A stretch of 64,000 nt of DNA from Salinigranum rubrum (GCF_002906575.1 NZ_CP026309.1:3224001-3288000); one strand, 5' to 3'. Shown: positions 20,077-28,016, counted from the stretch's first letter. The notes: generated by a model not told the origin, from the sequence alone. Numbers and translations are program-made.

Positions 20077-20540
20077 TATTCGGCCTCCTCCTGCTCGATG
20101 ATGAGTTCGACGTCGCAGAGCGTCGTGTTCCACGGGTCGGCGCGGCCGAACGCGCGCGGCTTCCGGCCGGGACGCTCGCCCGTCTTGTGCGCGGCGACGT
20201 GCTTGATGGTCATCTCCGACCCCTCGAAGCCCTGCTCGTCCGCGTTGTTGCGGACGTTCTCGATGAGCTTCAGGAAGTCCTTCGAGGCCTTCTCGGGGTA
20301 CCTGCCCGCGTCCCACCCGTCGATGTCGGAGCGGTGTCCGACGCCGGAGTTGTGCTGCTTGAACGGGACGGAGCGCTCCTCGGCGATGACGGCATCGAGG
20401 TACTCCTCGGCCTGGGCAACCGTCTTGCCCTTGATGGCACGGGAGATGGCCTTGCTGTGCTTGAGGCTGATGGGCCGGTCGCGGAGCATCCCCCTGGCGG
20501 TGGTCTCCGGGTCGGCCTCGACGCTGTAGTTGATTCCCAT
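20076..20540 (-). CDS. rpl22: 50S ribosomal protein uL22
   Basis: A large-subunit tunnel protein of 154 residues. [19 protein letters not shown] is typical for haloarchaea, and the extended beta-hairpin region contains [20 protein letters not shown]. It lies three bases after uS19 and overlaps uS3 by one base. Confidence 0.97.
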   Translation of the reverse strand: MGINYSVEADPETTARGMLRDRPISLKHSKAISRAIKGKTVAQAEEYLDAVIAEERSVPFKQHNSGVGHRSDIDGWDAGRYPEKASKDFLKLIENVRNNADEQGFEGSEMTIKHVAAHKTGERPGRKPRAFGRADPWNTTLCDVELIIEQEEAE

Positions 20541-20543
20541 GGT

Positions 20544-20966
20544 TTACTTGAGTGGCACGAACTTCGACGACCGGGTCGCACCGATGCCGGCCTGGCCGTG
20601 CTCGACCGAGGTTCGGGTGAGCTGGAACTCGCCCAGGTAGTGGCCGATCATCTCGGGCTGTACCCGGACGCGCTCGAACTCCTGTCCGTTGTAGACGGCG
20701 AACGTCTTCTCGACGAACGACGGCAGGACGACCATGTCGCGCAGGTGCGTCCGAATCGGGTTGTCAGCCGTCCCCTCGGGGTCCGCGTCGCGGACCGTCT
20801 CGAGCAGCTTCTCGTGCTGGGCGGTCAGCCCTCGGGTGATAGTTCGCCGCTGGCGAGCGGGGAGCAGTTCCGCGACCTCGTCGAGCTCCATGTCCTGCAA
20901 CTCGTCGAGCGTGTGACCGCGGTAGGTGAACTCACCTTCGCGGCCGGTACGGTATTCCGAACTCAT
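20544..20966 (-). CDS. rps19: 30S ribosomal protein uS19
   Basis: A small-subunit head protein of 140 residues. The conserved core includes [19 protein letters not shown] and the signature [14 protein letters not shown]. The N-terminus [17 protein letters not shown] is the archaeal form. Short gaps of three bases separate it from both neighbours. Confidence 0.97.
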   Translation of the reverse strand: MSSEYRTGREGEFTYRGHTLDELQDMELDEVAELLPARQRRTITRGLTAQHEKLLETVRDADPEGTADNPIRTHLRDMVVLPSFVEKTFAVYNGQEFERVRVQPEMIGHYLGEFQLTRTSVEHGQAGIGATRSSKFVPLK

Positions 20967-20969
20967 GAT

Positions 20970-21701
20970 CTACTTGTTCCCTGCCTTGCCGCCGCGTCCG
21001 GTTCGTTTCGAGGCGATGTCGCCCACCTTGCGGCCCGGCGGCGCGTTTCGCGAGACGGACTTCGGCTTTCCGGGGTGCTGTCGACCGCCGCCACCGAACG
21101 GGTGGTCGACGGCGTTCATCGCGACACCGCGGACGCGCGGGTACTTCGAGCCGCGCGAGCGCATCTTGTGGTACTTGTTGCCGGCCTTGACGAACGGCTT
21201 CTCCGTCCGACCGCCACCGGCGACGACGCCGATGGTGGCGCGGCACTCGGGGCTGAGGCGCTTGACCTCGCCCGATGGGAGCTTCACGACCGCCACACGG
21301 CGGTCGTGGCTCAGGAGCTGTGCCGACGTCCCGGAGGCGCGGGCGAACTTGCCGCCGTCGCCCGGCTGGGACTCGACGTTACAGACCGGAACCCCCTCGG
21401 GAATCTCCGCGAGCGGGAGCGTGTTACCCGGTTTGATCTCGGCGGAGACGCCCACCTGGATGGTGTCGCCGACGGTGATGCCCTCCGGCGCGAGGACGAG
21501 GCGCTGGTCGCCGTCCTCGAACTCGATGGCGGCGATGGGCGCGCTGCGGGCGGGGTCGTGCTCGATGTCGACGACCGTGCCCGAGACGGTGTCTCTGTCC
21601 TCGCTTTTCTTGTGCGACAGTTCGGCCTTGTAGCGGTGCGACGGCGCTCGGTACGTCGAGGAGCCGTGCCCGCGTTTCTGTCCCTGAATTCGTCGTCCCA
21701 T
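20970..21701 (-). CDS. rpl2: 50S ribosomal protein uL2
   Basis: One of the most conserved large-subunit proteins, needed for subunit joining and the peptidyl transferase centre. The 243-residue protein carries RGVAMNAVDHPFGGGGRQH, with the near-universal histidine, and starts MGRRIQGQKRGHG. It abuts the uL23 stop. Confidence 0.98.
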   Translation of the reverse strand: MGRRIQGQKRGHGSSTYRAPSHRYKAELSHKKSEDRDTVSGTVVDIEHDPARSAPIAAIEFEDGDQRLVLAPEGITVGDTIQVGVSAEIKPGNTLPLAEIPEGVPVCNVESQPGDGGKFARASGTSAQLLSHDRRVAVVKLPSGEVKRLSPECRATIGVVAGGGRTEKPFVKAGNKYHKMRSRGSKYPRVRGVAMNAVDHPFGGGGRQHPGKPKSVSRNAPPGRKVGDIASKRTGRGGKAGNK

Positions 21702-21956
21702 CTAGAACACCCCGATTCTGGAGGCGATCTCCTGTGCGTCGTCCTCCTCGTTGAGTCGGACGGTCGCCTTCTTCTTCCCCTTGGGCGTCACCTGCGTGTT
21801 CACCTTGTCGATGGTGACCTCGTAGCGGCGCTCGATCTCATCGCGGACCTCCGCCTTGGTGGCGTCGAGGTGGACGATGAACTGGAGCTTGTTGTCGAAG
21901 TCCATCTCGTTCATCGCCTTCTCGGTGACGAGCGGGTGGTGGATGATTCCACTCAT
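21702..21956 (-). CDS. rpl23: 50S ribosomal protein uL23
   Basis: A large-subunit protein of 84 residues at the tunnel exit, where signal recognition particle docks. MSGIIHHPLVTEKAMNEMD and the VNTQVTPKGKKKATVRL segment are diagnostic. The ATG at 21956 is chosen over an in-frame upstream start because it overlaps the uL4 stop and gives the standard N-terminus. Confidence 0.97.
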   Translation of the reverse strand: MSGIIHHPLVTEKAMNEMDFDNKLQFIVHLDATKAEVRDEIERRYEVTIDKVNTQVTPKGKKKATVRLNEEDDAQEIASRIGVF

Positions 21957-22696
21957 CGGTCGGCCACCTCCGCGAGGGCGCTCTCGGTCCACACGGTCAG
22001 TCGACCGGCGTGGGTGCCCGGTGCGAGGTCCTCCGCCGAGACGTTCGCCGCGGTGGCGACGTCGGCACCGGCGAGGTTGCGAGCCGCCTTCGACGGCTCC
22101 TCGCTCGTGACGAAGAGGATCGATTTCGCCCGGCGGTACTTGCGACCGCGGGTCTTCCCGCGACCGGCACGGACCTTCCGCTCGTCCGCGCGCTCGATGT
22201 CGGCGTGGGTGCCGATCGATTCGAGGAACGCGACGACCTCTTTCGTCTTCACGAGGTCCTCGAAGTCGTCCGAGACGACGAGCGGGAGCGCCAGTTCGGA
22301 ATCGAACTGGTGTCCGCGCTCGCGTACGAGGTCGACGTCCGCGGTGGCCGCGATAGCCGATCGGACGGCGAGTTGCCGCTCCTTGTCGTTGATTCGCTTC
22401 CCCTGGTCCTTCTCGGCCTTCGGCGGGTGGGCCTTGCGGCCACCCACGGTCTGGGGGACGCGACGGCCCTGCCCGTTCTCGCGGGGGACGTGAGCCATGC
22501 CGCGGCCGCTCCCGAAGGACTCCGCCGGGGTTCGCATCCCGGCGTAGGGGTCGGCGCCGTACGCCTGCTTCCGGTTGGCCTGCGCGGCGACGACCGCCCG
22601 CTGGATGAGGTCCGGGCGGTAGGGCGTGTCGAACACGTCGGGGAGGTCGACCTCGCCCGCGTCGTCGCCGTTCAGGTCGCGTACTGTTGCTTTCAT
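21953..22696 (-). CDS. rpl4: 50S ribosomal protein uL4
   Basis: A large-subunit protein of 247 residues lining the exit tunnel. MKATVRDLNGDDAGEVDLP is the usual start, and the tunnel loop contains GSGRGMAHVPRENGQGRRVP. The start at 22696 shares its first base with the end of uL3. A long open frame extends upstream inside uL3 but is not coding. Confidence 0.97.
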   Translation of the reverse strand: MKATVRDLNGDDAGEVDLPDVFDTPYRPDLIQRAVVAAQANRKQAYGADPYAGMRTPAESFGSGRGMAHVPRENGQGRRVPQTVGGRKAHPPKAEKDQGKRINDKERQLAVRSAIAATADVDLVRERGHQFDSELALPLVVSDDFEDLVKTKEVVAFLESIGTHADIERADERKVRAGRGKTRGRKYRRAKSILFVTSEEPSKAARNLAGADVATAANVSAEDLAPGTHAGRLTVWTESALAEVADR

Positions 22697-23712
22697 TATC
22701 CTTGGTTCGAGGCTGTGGAGACGTAGCGCACCTCGGGGTCGAGGCGCGGCTGGTCGTTCGGTCGGATGGCCGGGCGGAACCGCAGGAGCCGCTTGTTCGG
22801 CCCCGGCAGCGAGCCCTTGACGAGGGCGTACGGGCCGTCGACCTCGCCGTAGTTGACGAACCCGCCGTCGACGCTGGCCTCGGAGCCGTCGCCGACGTCG
22901 ATGAGGCGCTTGTTGAGCTCCGTGCGCTGGTGGTAGCCCGTCTGTCCCTGCTGGGGGACGGTCGAGCGCACGCGCGACGGATTCCACGGGCCGAGGTTAC
23001 CGATGCGGCGCCGCCACCCCTGTCGGGCGTGCTTGCCCTTGCGCTTCTGGACGCCCCAGCGCTTGACGGGGCCCTGGGTGCCCTTCCCCTTCGTGATCCC
23101 CGACGCGTCGAGGTACTGCCCGGGGCGGAACACGTCGTTCATGGCGTGCTCGCCGCCCTCTTCGAGGAGGTCGAGCGCGAAGTCGGCGCGCTCCGAGAGG
23201 GAGCCGCCGCCGATGCGCGTCTCCATCACGTCGGGCTTCTTCTTCGGGACGTTCGCGAGCGCGCCGGGGACCGTGTGGGTGATGACCCGGAGGTCGTCCA
23301 CGCTGCCCTCGTCGAGGAGGGCGCGAAGGTCGTCGGCGTCGTCTTCGAACGTGTCTTCGGCCGGCAGCGAGATCGTGCGCGAGAGGTCCTCGTGGAACTC
23401 GCTCGCCCACACCTCGGTGGTCGGCTTCATACCGTACGGCGTCTGTTCGTAGGCTCTGAGGGCGACGGCGCGCATCGGCGGCGTCTCGACGACGGTCACC
23501 GGCACGGACTCCTCCATCCCCTCGCGGGCGGAGTTCGCGTGGTCGTTGACCATGACGACGTGGGTCATCCCGGCCTTGTAGCCGGCGAAGCCCTGCAGCG
23601 CAGGGGAGCCATCGTCGTCGGGCCACGAGCGGAACCGCGGGACTTCCGACGTCGCGCGCTTTCGCGGGCTGTAGCCCATCGAGCCTTTGCGTGGTCTGCT
23701 TGGTTGTGGCAT
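22696..23712 (-). CDS. rpl3: 50S ribosomal protein uL3
   Basis: A large-subunit assembly protein of 338 residues whose loop reaches the peptidyl transferase centre. MPQPSRPRKGSMGYSPRKRA is the archaeal/eukaryotic N-terminus. GITKGKGTQGPVKRWGVQ is the signature near residues 205-222. It starts six bases after the SPOUT methyltransferase gene and is the first ribosomal protein of the operon. Confidence 0.98.
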   Translation of the reverse strand: MPQPSRPRKGSMGYSPRKRATSEVPRFRSWPDDDGSPALQGFAGYKAGMTHVVMVNDHANSAREGMEESVPVTVVETPPMRAVALRAYEQTPYGMKPTTEVWASEFHEDLSRTISLPAEDTFEDDADDLRALLDEGSVDDLRVITHTVPGALANVPKKKPDVMETRIGGGSLSERADFALDLLEEGGEHAMNDVFRPGQYLDASGITKGKGTQGPVKRWGVQKRKGKHARQGWRRRIGNLGPWNPSRVRSTVPQQGQTGYHQRTELNKRLIDVGDGSEASVDGGFVNYGEVDGPYALVKGSLPGPNKRLLRFRPAIRPNDQPRLDPEVRYVSTASNQG

Positions 23713-23718
23713 GTGTGT

Positions 23719-24576
23719 TTACTCCGTCTGGCTTGGGAGTGTCAGGGGCGCGAGGGAGGCGAACATCGCTTCCTCCGTCCGCACGACCTCGCTGCCCTGA
23801 TTCGGAATCGTATTCAGCCAGAGGTCGAACCCCGGATCGTCGGGTTCGACTTCGCCGCCTCCGGCGGCGGCGACGGCCTCGGTCTCGATGCCGAGGATGT
23901 CCGGAAGGCCCCGACCCGGCGCGCCGAAGGCGACTGTCGCGCCTCCGGCGACCTGTCGGGAGAGGTCCGCCACGTCGTGGGCGGACAGCGGTCGCCCGAA
24001 TCGGGATGTCGCCACGCGAATCCCGGCGTCGGGGCGGCCAAGCGCTTCCGCGAGGTCCATCCGGGAGACGTCGTACCCCGGCTGCGGGGCGTCGACGATC
24101 CGCGCACGGACCGGCTCTCTCGAAGAGATCCTGATGGTGACGCGCTCTCCCTCCTCGACCCTCATGTGAGGGGGAGTGAGGAGGGAGATCGGGTGTTGCA
24201 GTCCGCAAGTGACCCGAACGCGGCCTTCAGGTCCGACCTCAGTCACGATTCCCTGTGTTAACGACCCCGATTCGTTCGAATCGGAGCCGGTCGTAGACGC
24301 GATTCGGAGGGGCGGCAGGACACCGACGTACGCCAGTTCGTCCCGCCTGTCCCACACCTCCTTTCGGAGGTGGGGTGGTGTGGCGGCGTACCGCAGCACG
24401 GTTTCGACGAACCCGCCTCCCCACTCGCGTTCGCCTTCCCGGTCGGGGAAGACGACGAGTCGGTCCGCCCGGAACACCGTCGCCGCACGGGCGACGTAGC
24501 CGAGTTTGCGAGTCGCCTCGCGTTGGTCTTCGGCTTCCCGGACGAGGGAAGACGGCACGAGTACGCTGAGTGTCAT
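23719..24576 (-). CDS. SPOUT-type RNA methyltransferase (COG2106-like)
   Basis: A probable S-adenosylmethionine-dependent RNA methyltransferase of the C9orf114/COG2106 group. The 285-residue protein starts MTLSVLVPSSLVREAEDQRE. It has an inserted OB-like region (about 95-155) and a knot-like C-terminal half with VAFGAPGRGLPDIL and LNTIPNQGSEVVRTEEA, which fit the trefoil-knot cofactor site. Location directly upstream of uL3 is conserved in many archaea and suggests a role in rRNA or ribosome maturation. The exact substrate is not known from the sequence. Confidence 0.88.
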   Translation of the reverse strand: MTLSVLVPSSLVREAEDQREATRKLGYVARAATVFRADRLVVFPDREGEREWGGGFVETVLRYAATPPHLRKEVWDRRDELAYVGVLPPLRIASTTGSDSNESGSLTQGIVTEVGPEGRVRVTCGLQHPISLLTPPHMRVEEGERVTIRISSREPVRARIVDAPQPGYDVSRMDLAEALGRPDAGIRVATSRFGRPLSAHDVADLSRQVAGGATVAFGAPGRGLPDILGIETEAVAAAGGGEVEPDDPGFDLWLNTIPNQGSEVVRTEEAMFASLAPLTLPSQTE

Positions 24577-24672
24577 GCCGAGCCGTCCATCGTCGCGTCT
24601 AGACTGTATCCAACGTACCTGAGCCTCGTTGAAAAGGGTAGCGAATCGCGTGTGTGGGTGTGAGGGGCTGAC

Positions 24673-24710
24673 AGTCTCACAGACGCACGAATTCGTGTGT
24701 GAGAGTCACT
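24673..24710. promoter_or_regulatory. Imperfect palindrome upstream of the ribosomal operon
   Basis: Centred on GAATTC at 24689-24694 there is a perfect 12-bp dyad (CACGAATTCGTG, 24686-24697). Outside it, CTCACA (24676-24681) can pair with TGTGAG (about 24698-24703). It lies about 100 bp before the methyltransferase start and 80 bp after the NTF2-like gene, both on the minus strand. It could be an operator for the ribosomal operon or a terminator for the upstream gene. Confidence 0.45.
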
Positions 24711-24789
24711 CGGTACGACCACAGAGTATCCCGTGGCAGAAGGAAGCGGAGCGAAACGTCAGCGCCTCTCGCGCGAGCGCGCGATGAGA

Positions 24790-25137
24790 CTACTTCGGCT
24801 CGACCTTCCCCGCGAACGTCTGGAGGGTGATGATACCGTCCTCGATGCGGAACGTGTCCGTACAGAACTCGTAGTCGTTGTCCGGCGTTTCGCCGTTCCA
24901 GACGATGTAGGCGGTGTCGCCTTCGATCTCCTTCTGTTCGAGGTCGACCCGCGACCCCTCCTGCGAGTACTCGTCGAAGAGACCGCTGAACAGGTCCTCG
25001 ATCTCGTCGAGACCGCGGAACGTGCCCATGTTCGTGATGACGACCGAGTCGTCGTCGTAATCGACCATGACCTCTTCGAGGTCCTGGGTGGTGAACGCGT
25101 CCAGGTGGTGGTCCAAGACGTCCTCTGTGGTGCTCAT
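24790..25137 (-). CDS. SnoaL/NTF2-like domain protein
   Basis: A 115-residue protein of the nuclear transport factor 2-like fold, a cone-shaped ligand-binding or catalytic scaffold. The start MSTTEDVLDHHLDAFTTQD with DLEEVMVDYDDDSVVITN (about 20-37) and the FRGLDEIEDLF turn are typical. Substrate and role cannot be inferred. The ATG at 25137 is preferred to one 15 bases upstream because it gives the family's usual start. It is monocistronic, downstream on the minus strand of the tRNA-Gly region. Confidence 0.8.
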   Translation of the reverse strand: MSTTEDVLDHHLDAFTTQDLEEVMVDYDDDSVVITNMGTFRGLDEIEDLFSGLFDEYSQEGSRVDLEQKEIEGDTAYIVWNGETPDNDYEFCTDTFRIEDGIITLQTFAGKVEPK

Positions 25138-25257
25138 TGTGTATCTCCGCACGTGTTATCGGTTCGAACTATCATCAACGTTTGGTCCGCGGGCTCGAAC
25201 CCACCCACGGCGCACCAGTGTGCCTGCAGTCGTCTCACACTGACGGTGGGAAAGGAC

Positions 25258-25270
25258 GGATTTTTATACC
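25258..25270 (+). promoter_or_regulatory. TATA box of tRNA-Gly
   Basis: The AT-rich sequence GGATTTTTATACC stands in otherwise GC-rich DNA about 40 bp before the mature tRNA 5' end, the distance expected for an archaeal tRNA promoter. Confidence 0.6.
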
Positions 25271-25306
25271 ACCGTGGCTTTAGCTGAAACTGCGCAGACG
25301 CGTGAT

Positions 25307-25377
25307 GCGCTGGTAGTGTAGTGGTATCACGTGACCTTGCCATGGTCACAACCTGGGTTCAAATCCCAGCCAGCGCA
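25307..25377 (+). tRNA. tRNA-Gly (anticodon GCC)
   Basis: The cloverleaf is complete: acceptor stem GCGCTGG (25307-25313) pairs with CCAGCGC (25370-25376), followed by discriminator A. The anticodon stem TGACC/GGTCA encloses the loop TTGCCAT, giving anticodon GCC. The T-arm contains the invariant GGTTCAAATCC. No intron is seen and CCA is not encoded. The 3' half is repeated several times downstream. Confidence 0.96.
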
Positions 25378-25972
25378 CTTCTCCCGAGCACAAAACGGCG
25401 AGCGGCCGCCGTGCGTGCCGCTCGCCTCCGTGCGAGGGTGTGTGAGCACCTGGATTTGAATCAGAGAGCGAAGCGAACCATGTGAGCGGAGCGACCGTGG
25501 TTCACAATCCCAGCCAGCGCACTTCTACAGAATCCGTCCGCGAGCGACTTCCATGTCGCTCGCACTCTCTGGATTCTGGTGCAGGCGCGACGATGGATTT
25601 GAACCCGGAGAGTCGCAACCGTGAGCGAAGCGAGCGGTCCGTCTCTACTCGGTTCACAATCCCAGCCAGCGCACTTCTCTCGAACTTGACTCCCAAGCGG
25701 CGCGTCTCGTCGCGCCGCGACTCCCGAGTCGAGTGAATGCGAAACGGTGGATTTGAACCCTGCCAGTCGCGCGCAGCGAACGGAGTTCCCGCGAGCGGAG
25801 CGAGTGGGAGCACGGAAGACGAGCAGAGCGAGTCTTCCGGAGTGAGCGAGCACGTCTGGCTTCGGTTCACAATCCCAGCCAGCGCACTTCTCCCGAGCAC
25901 AAAACGGCGAGCGGCCGCTGTGCGTACCACTCGCCTCCGTGCGAGGGTGTGTGAGCACCTGGATTTGAACCC
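25354..25972. repeat. Tandem and inverted copies of the tRNA-Gly 3' end
   Basis: The 3' part of tRNA-Gly (AATCCCAGCCAGCGCACTTC) recurs at about 25506, 25657 and 25871. Between these copies stand reverse-complement T-arm pieces (TGGATTTGAACC type) at about 25451, 25593, 25748 and 25959, so each unit is an imperfect palindrome. A 99-bp block at 25362-25460 returns at 25871-25969 with three mismatches. Linkers contain strong stems such as GCGAGCGAC/GTCGCTCGC (about 25540-25563). Long open frames across the region only translate the repeats. Confidence 0.9.
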
Positions 25973-25993
25973 TATCGGATGGCCTCCACGCTC

Positions 25994-26125
25994 ACGCACG
26001 CGAAGATGATCTGTGACCTCGGGAGCGGTGAGAACCGGAATCTCAGCTTCCTCGAAGACGGCCAGCACGCTGTCGAGCGTCACCTGTTCGGTGTACTTCC
26101 CACTCTCGTCGCGCTCTCGCACCAC
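25994..26125 (-). pseudogene. Truncated 5' fragment of a haloarchaeal HTH protein
   Basis: About 43 codons from a GTG at 26125 (VRERDESGKYTEQVTLDSV, then a PVLTAPEVTDHLR helix) read like the N-terminus of small haloarchaeal winged-helix proteins. The frame then runs into the inverted tRNA T-arm near 25960-25980, and the rest of the domain is missing. The likely cause is recombination at the repeat cluster. The family assignment is from memory. Confidence 0.55.
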
Positions 26126-26207
26126 GAGTGTCCGTCTGTGCGGGCAGACAGATCTGAGTACGTCCCCATCACCGAGGCAGGGTCATGGTACCGCGACACT
26201 CGCAAGT

Positions 26208-26219
26208 CTTATTCATAAA
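26208..26219 (+). promoter_or_regulatory. TATA box of the cold-shock gene
   Basis: TCTTATTCATAA lies 22-33 bp before the ATG at 26241. The spacing implies a leaderless or nearly leaderless transcript, which is common in haloarchaea. Confidence 0.6.
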
Positions 26220-26240
26220 CCCAGTCTACATTTGTCTGTA

Positions 26241-26435
26241 ATGGCAAACGGTAAGGTTGATTTCTTCAACGACACTGGCGGATACGGTTTCATCTCGACG
26301 GACGACGCTGACGACGACGTGTTCTTCCACATGGAGGATGTCGGCGGCGAGGACCTGACGGAAGGTACCGAGGTCGAATTTAGCATCGAACAGGCCCCCA
26401 AAGGCCCCCGCGCGACGAACCTCGTCCGCAACTAA
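26241..26435 (+). CDS. Cold-shock domain protein (CspA family)
   Basis: A 64-residue single OB-fold protein that binds single-stranded RNA or DNA and acts as an RNA chaperone. RNP-like motifs are visible: GKVDFFNDTGGYGFIS (RNP1 region, about 4-19) and DVFFHMED (RNP2, about 26-33). The protein starts MANGKVDFF, the typical haloarchaeal form. An upstream frame remains open but the ATG at 26241 gives the standard N-terminus. It is monocistronic with its own TATA box. Confidence 0.95.
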   Translation: MANGKVDFFNDTGGYGFISTDDADDDVFFHMEDVGGEDLTEGTEVEFSIEQAPKGPRATNLVRN

Positions 26436-26855
26436 GCGTTTCAGCTGTCGCCTCACGGTGACTGTTGACGACTCCGTTCTTTCGCACTGATACGCTCCGT
26501 AGTCGGTGCTCTCTTCAGAGGTACATCTGCGGCGGTAGCCACTCTCTACCGGGACACCGGTGAAGTTCAACAGCTGTTTCGACGCGAAGACGGGGGAATC
26601 CACAGCCATGGACGTGACCGCTGGCGTTTGCGAGAGTCAGAATCCCGACCGTACCGCCGGGTTCCGTTTGGACGAGACGACCCGAGCCAGCGCACTTCTC
26701 CCGAGCGCAAAACGGCGAGTGACCGCTCGGCGCGTCGCGCCGCGACTCCAGAATTCAGTGCGTGATCGCCTCCTGAGACCGACGGTGTCTCCGGCCGTTT
26801 TCGTAACGCAGTTCAATCCTGACGTTCGACAGATAGGTACGGGGCATCACGAGCG
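26436..26855. other. Gene-free stretch with a tRNA-Gly-linked repeat remnant
   Basis: No supported gene is present in these 420 bp. At about 26685-26765 there is another copy of the tRNA 3' end and its linkers (AGCCAGCGCACTTCTCCCG, then a stem of CGGCGCG type), similar to 25372-25410 and 25695-25720. The remainder shows nothing recognisable. Confidence 0.6.
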
Positions 26856-27074
26856 ATGCACAAAACGATCCTGAGAGAGTTCTTCGACGAGTACGAGTGG
26901 ATACACCTGAGTCTGGGTATCGTCGGCAACGTCCTCTTCTTCGTCGGGAGCGTCCTGTTCCTGTACGAGACCATCGAGGTGCTGGATATCTACACGTTCA
27001 TCGTCGGCTCGTTCCTCATGCTCGTCGGCGCGGTCGGGAAGGCGCTGGTCAAGTACGCGAGCGGTGACTCGTAA
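26856..27074 (+). CDS. YrhK-like small membrane protein
   Basis: A 72-residue protein with two predicted membrane segments, about 16-37 (IHLSLGIVGNVLFFVGSVLF) and 46-66 (YTFIVGSFLMLVGAVGKALV). The FFDEYEWIHLSLGIVGN segment resembles YrhK-domain proteins. Function is unknown. A partly deleted copy of this gene lies at 27573-27698. The gene is flanked on both sides by tRNA-Gly-derived repeat remnants. Confidence 0.75.
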   Translation: MHKTILREFFDEYEWIHLSLGIVGNVLFFVGSVLFLYETIEVLDIYTFIVGSFLMLVGAVGKALVKYASGDS

Positions 27075-27103
27075 GCAGCGGTCAGACCGACGGGTCCGGC
27101 GAA

Positions 27104-27224
27104 CGGTCCGTCTCTACTCGGTTCAACATCCCAGCCAGACGGTGGATTCGAACCCTGCCAGTCGCAGCACCCGAGTGAAGCGAGGGCGACCGTCTGGCTC
27201 CGGCTCACAACCCCAGCCAACACA
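27104..27224. repeat. Fused copy of tRNA-Gly-derived repeat units
   Basis: CGGTCCGTCTCTACTCGGTT matches the right side of the unit near 25636, and the following GGTGGATTCGAACCCTGCCA matches the unit starting near 25746. It closes with CTCACAACCCCAGCCA. The linker normally between these parts is missing, so the copy looks like a deletion product. Confidence 0.75.
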
Positions 27225-27272
27225 GTCAACGAGAAACCGAGGACCGAAACCGCACACGCGAACCGGCGAAAT

Positions 27273-27503
27273 CTACTCTCGTTCGAAGTACTGTAAGAGA
27301 AACGGGTAGGTCTCGTTGTAGACAGCCGCGACGGTGAGCAGCACGACGACGAACGCCACGAGACTCTGCAGGGGGATGGAGTAGCCCACCAGCACGTACG
27401 CTGCGGGAAACGGCTCGACCCGTACCACGTAGAACGTCGCTGCCAGCAGAACCATCAGGACGGCCCAACTCGGAATCCGTTGTAATGGCCCGAAGTTCAC
27501 CAT
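27273..27503 (-). CDS. Small two-helix membrane protein, unknown function
   Basis: A 76-residue protein from the ATG at 27503 with two hydrophobic segments, about 13-30 (SWAVLMVLLAATFYVV) and 41-64 (YSIPLQSLVAFVVVLLTVAA). The short C-terminus is charged (YFERE). I do not recognise the family. The start codon choice rests on loss of coding character upstream, where the frame runs antisense through the truncated YrhK copy. Confidence 0.55.
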   Translation of the reverse strand: MVNFGPLQRIPSWAVLMVLLAATFYVVRVEPFPAAYVLVGYSIPLQSLVAFVVVLLTVAAVYNETYPFLLQYFERE

Positions 27504-27572
27504 GAGCGTAGGTACGACCGCGGTCGTCTTCAACCAGTATCTTCGGTACGGAGCGCGACAGGGGTTCGTTTC

Positions 27573-27698
27573 GGAGTTCTTCGACGGTACGAGTGGAGAC
27601 GCCTGAGCCTGGTCTACACGTTCATCGTCGGTTCGTTCCTCATGCTCGTCGGCGCGGTCGGGAAGGTGCTGGTCAAGTACGCGAGCGGCGACTCGTGA
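27573..27698 (+). pseudogene. Partial copy of the YrhK-like gene with internal deletion
   Basis: GAGTTCTTCGAC at the left and TACACGTTCATCGTCGG to the stop at the right match the intact gene at 26856-27074 almost base for base. About 80 bp in the middle, encoding the first membrane helix, are missing. The left part also has an indel in the GACGAGTACGAG stretch that shifts the frame. The 3' part reads YTFIVGSFLMLVGAVGKVLV and ends with the same KYASGDS. Confidence 0.85.
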
Positions 27699-27773
27699 GG
27701 ACGGACGCCGACCGGCGAGTGTGGCAATCGGTGCGCCTCCACCCGACACGCCCAGTCAGCTACCGCTCCCGAG

Positions 27774-28016
27774 TTACTCTGTGACCGGTCGGCGTCGGCG
27801 CTCGCTCTCTTCGTCGCCTCCGTCCTCCCCTTCGCCGTCTTCTCCTCCTTCTCCGCCTTCACCACTCTCTCCGCCTTCACCACCCTCTTCGTCTCCGCCC
27901 TCTTCGCCTTCTCCGTCCCCCGGACTAGCACACCCTGCGAGGCCAGCCCCCACCAGGACCACGCCGATGCTCCGAAGGAACGTCCGCCGGTCGTACCGCT
28001 CGTCGAGTCGTCTCAT
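27774..28016 (-). CDS. Small Tat lipoprotein with Gly/Glu-rich tail
   Basis: An 80-residue protein. The N-terminus YDRRTFLRSIGVVLVGAGL combines a twin-arginine signal with a lipobox (LAGC, Cys27), so export by Tat and lipid anchoring are likely, as is common in haloarchaea. The mature part is almost only Gly, Glu, Asp and Ser, in runs such as GEGEEGGDEEGGEGG. Function is unknown; low-complexity tails of this kind may bind cations. The ATG at 28016 places the signal at the N-terminus. Confidence 0.7.
   Translation of the reverse strand: MRRLDERYDRRTFLRSIGVVLVGAGLAGCASPGDGEGEEGGDEEGGEGGESGEGGEGGEDGEGEDGGDEESERRRRPVTE

Noticed and set aside
20187-22493. A 768-codon plus-strand frame opposite uL22, uS19, uL2 and uL4
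   Set aside because: Antisense shadow of ribosomal protein genes with no domain resemblance.
25461-26125. Minus-strand frames of 165 and 207 codons with repeated AREKCAGWDCEP-type peptides
   Set aside because: They translate the tRNA-Gly-derived repeats; only the first about 43 codons of the longer one look like a real, truncated gene.
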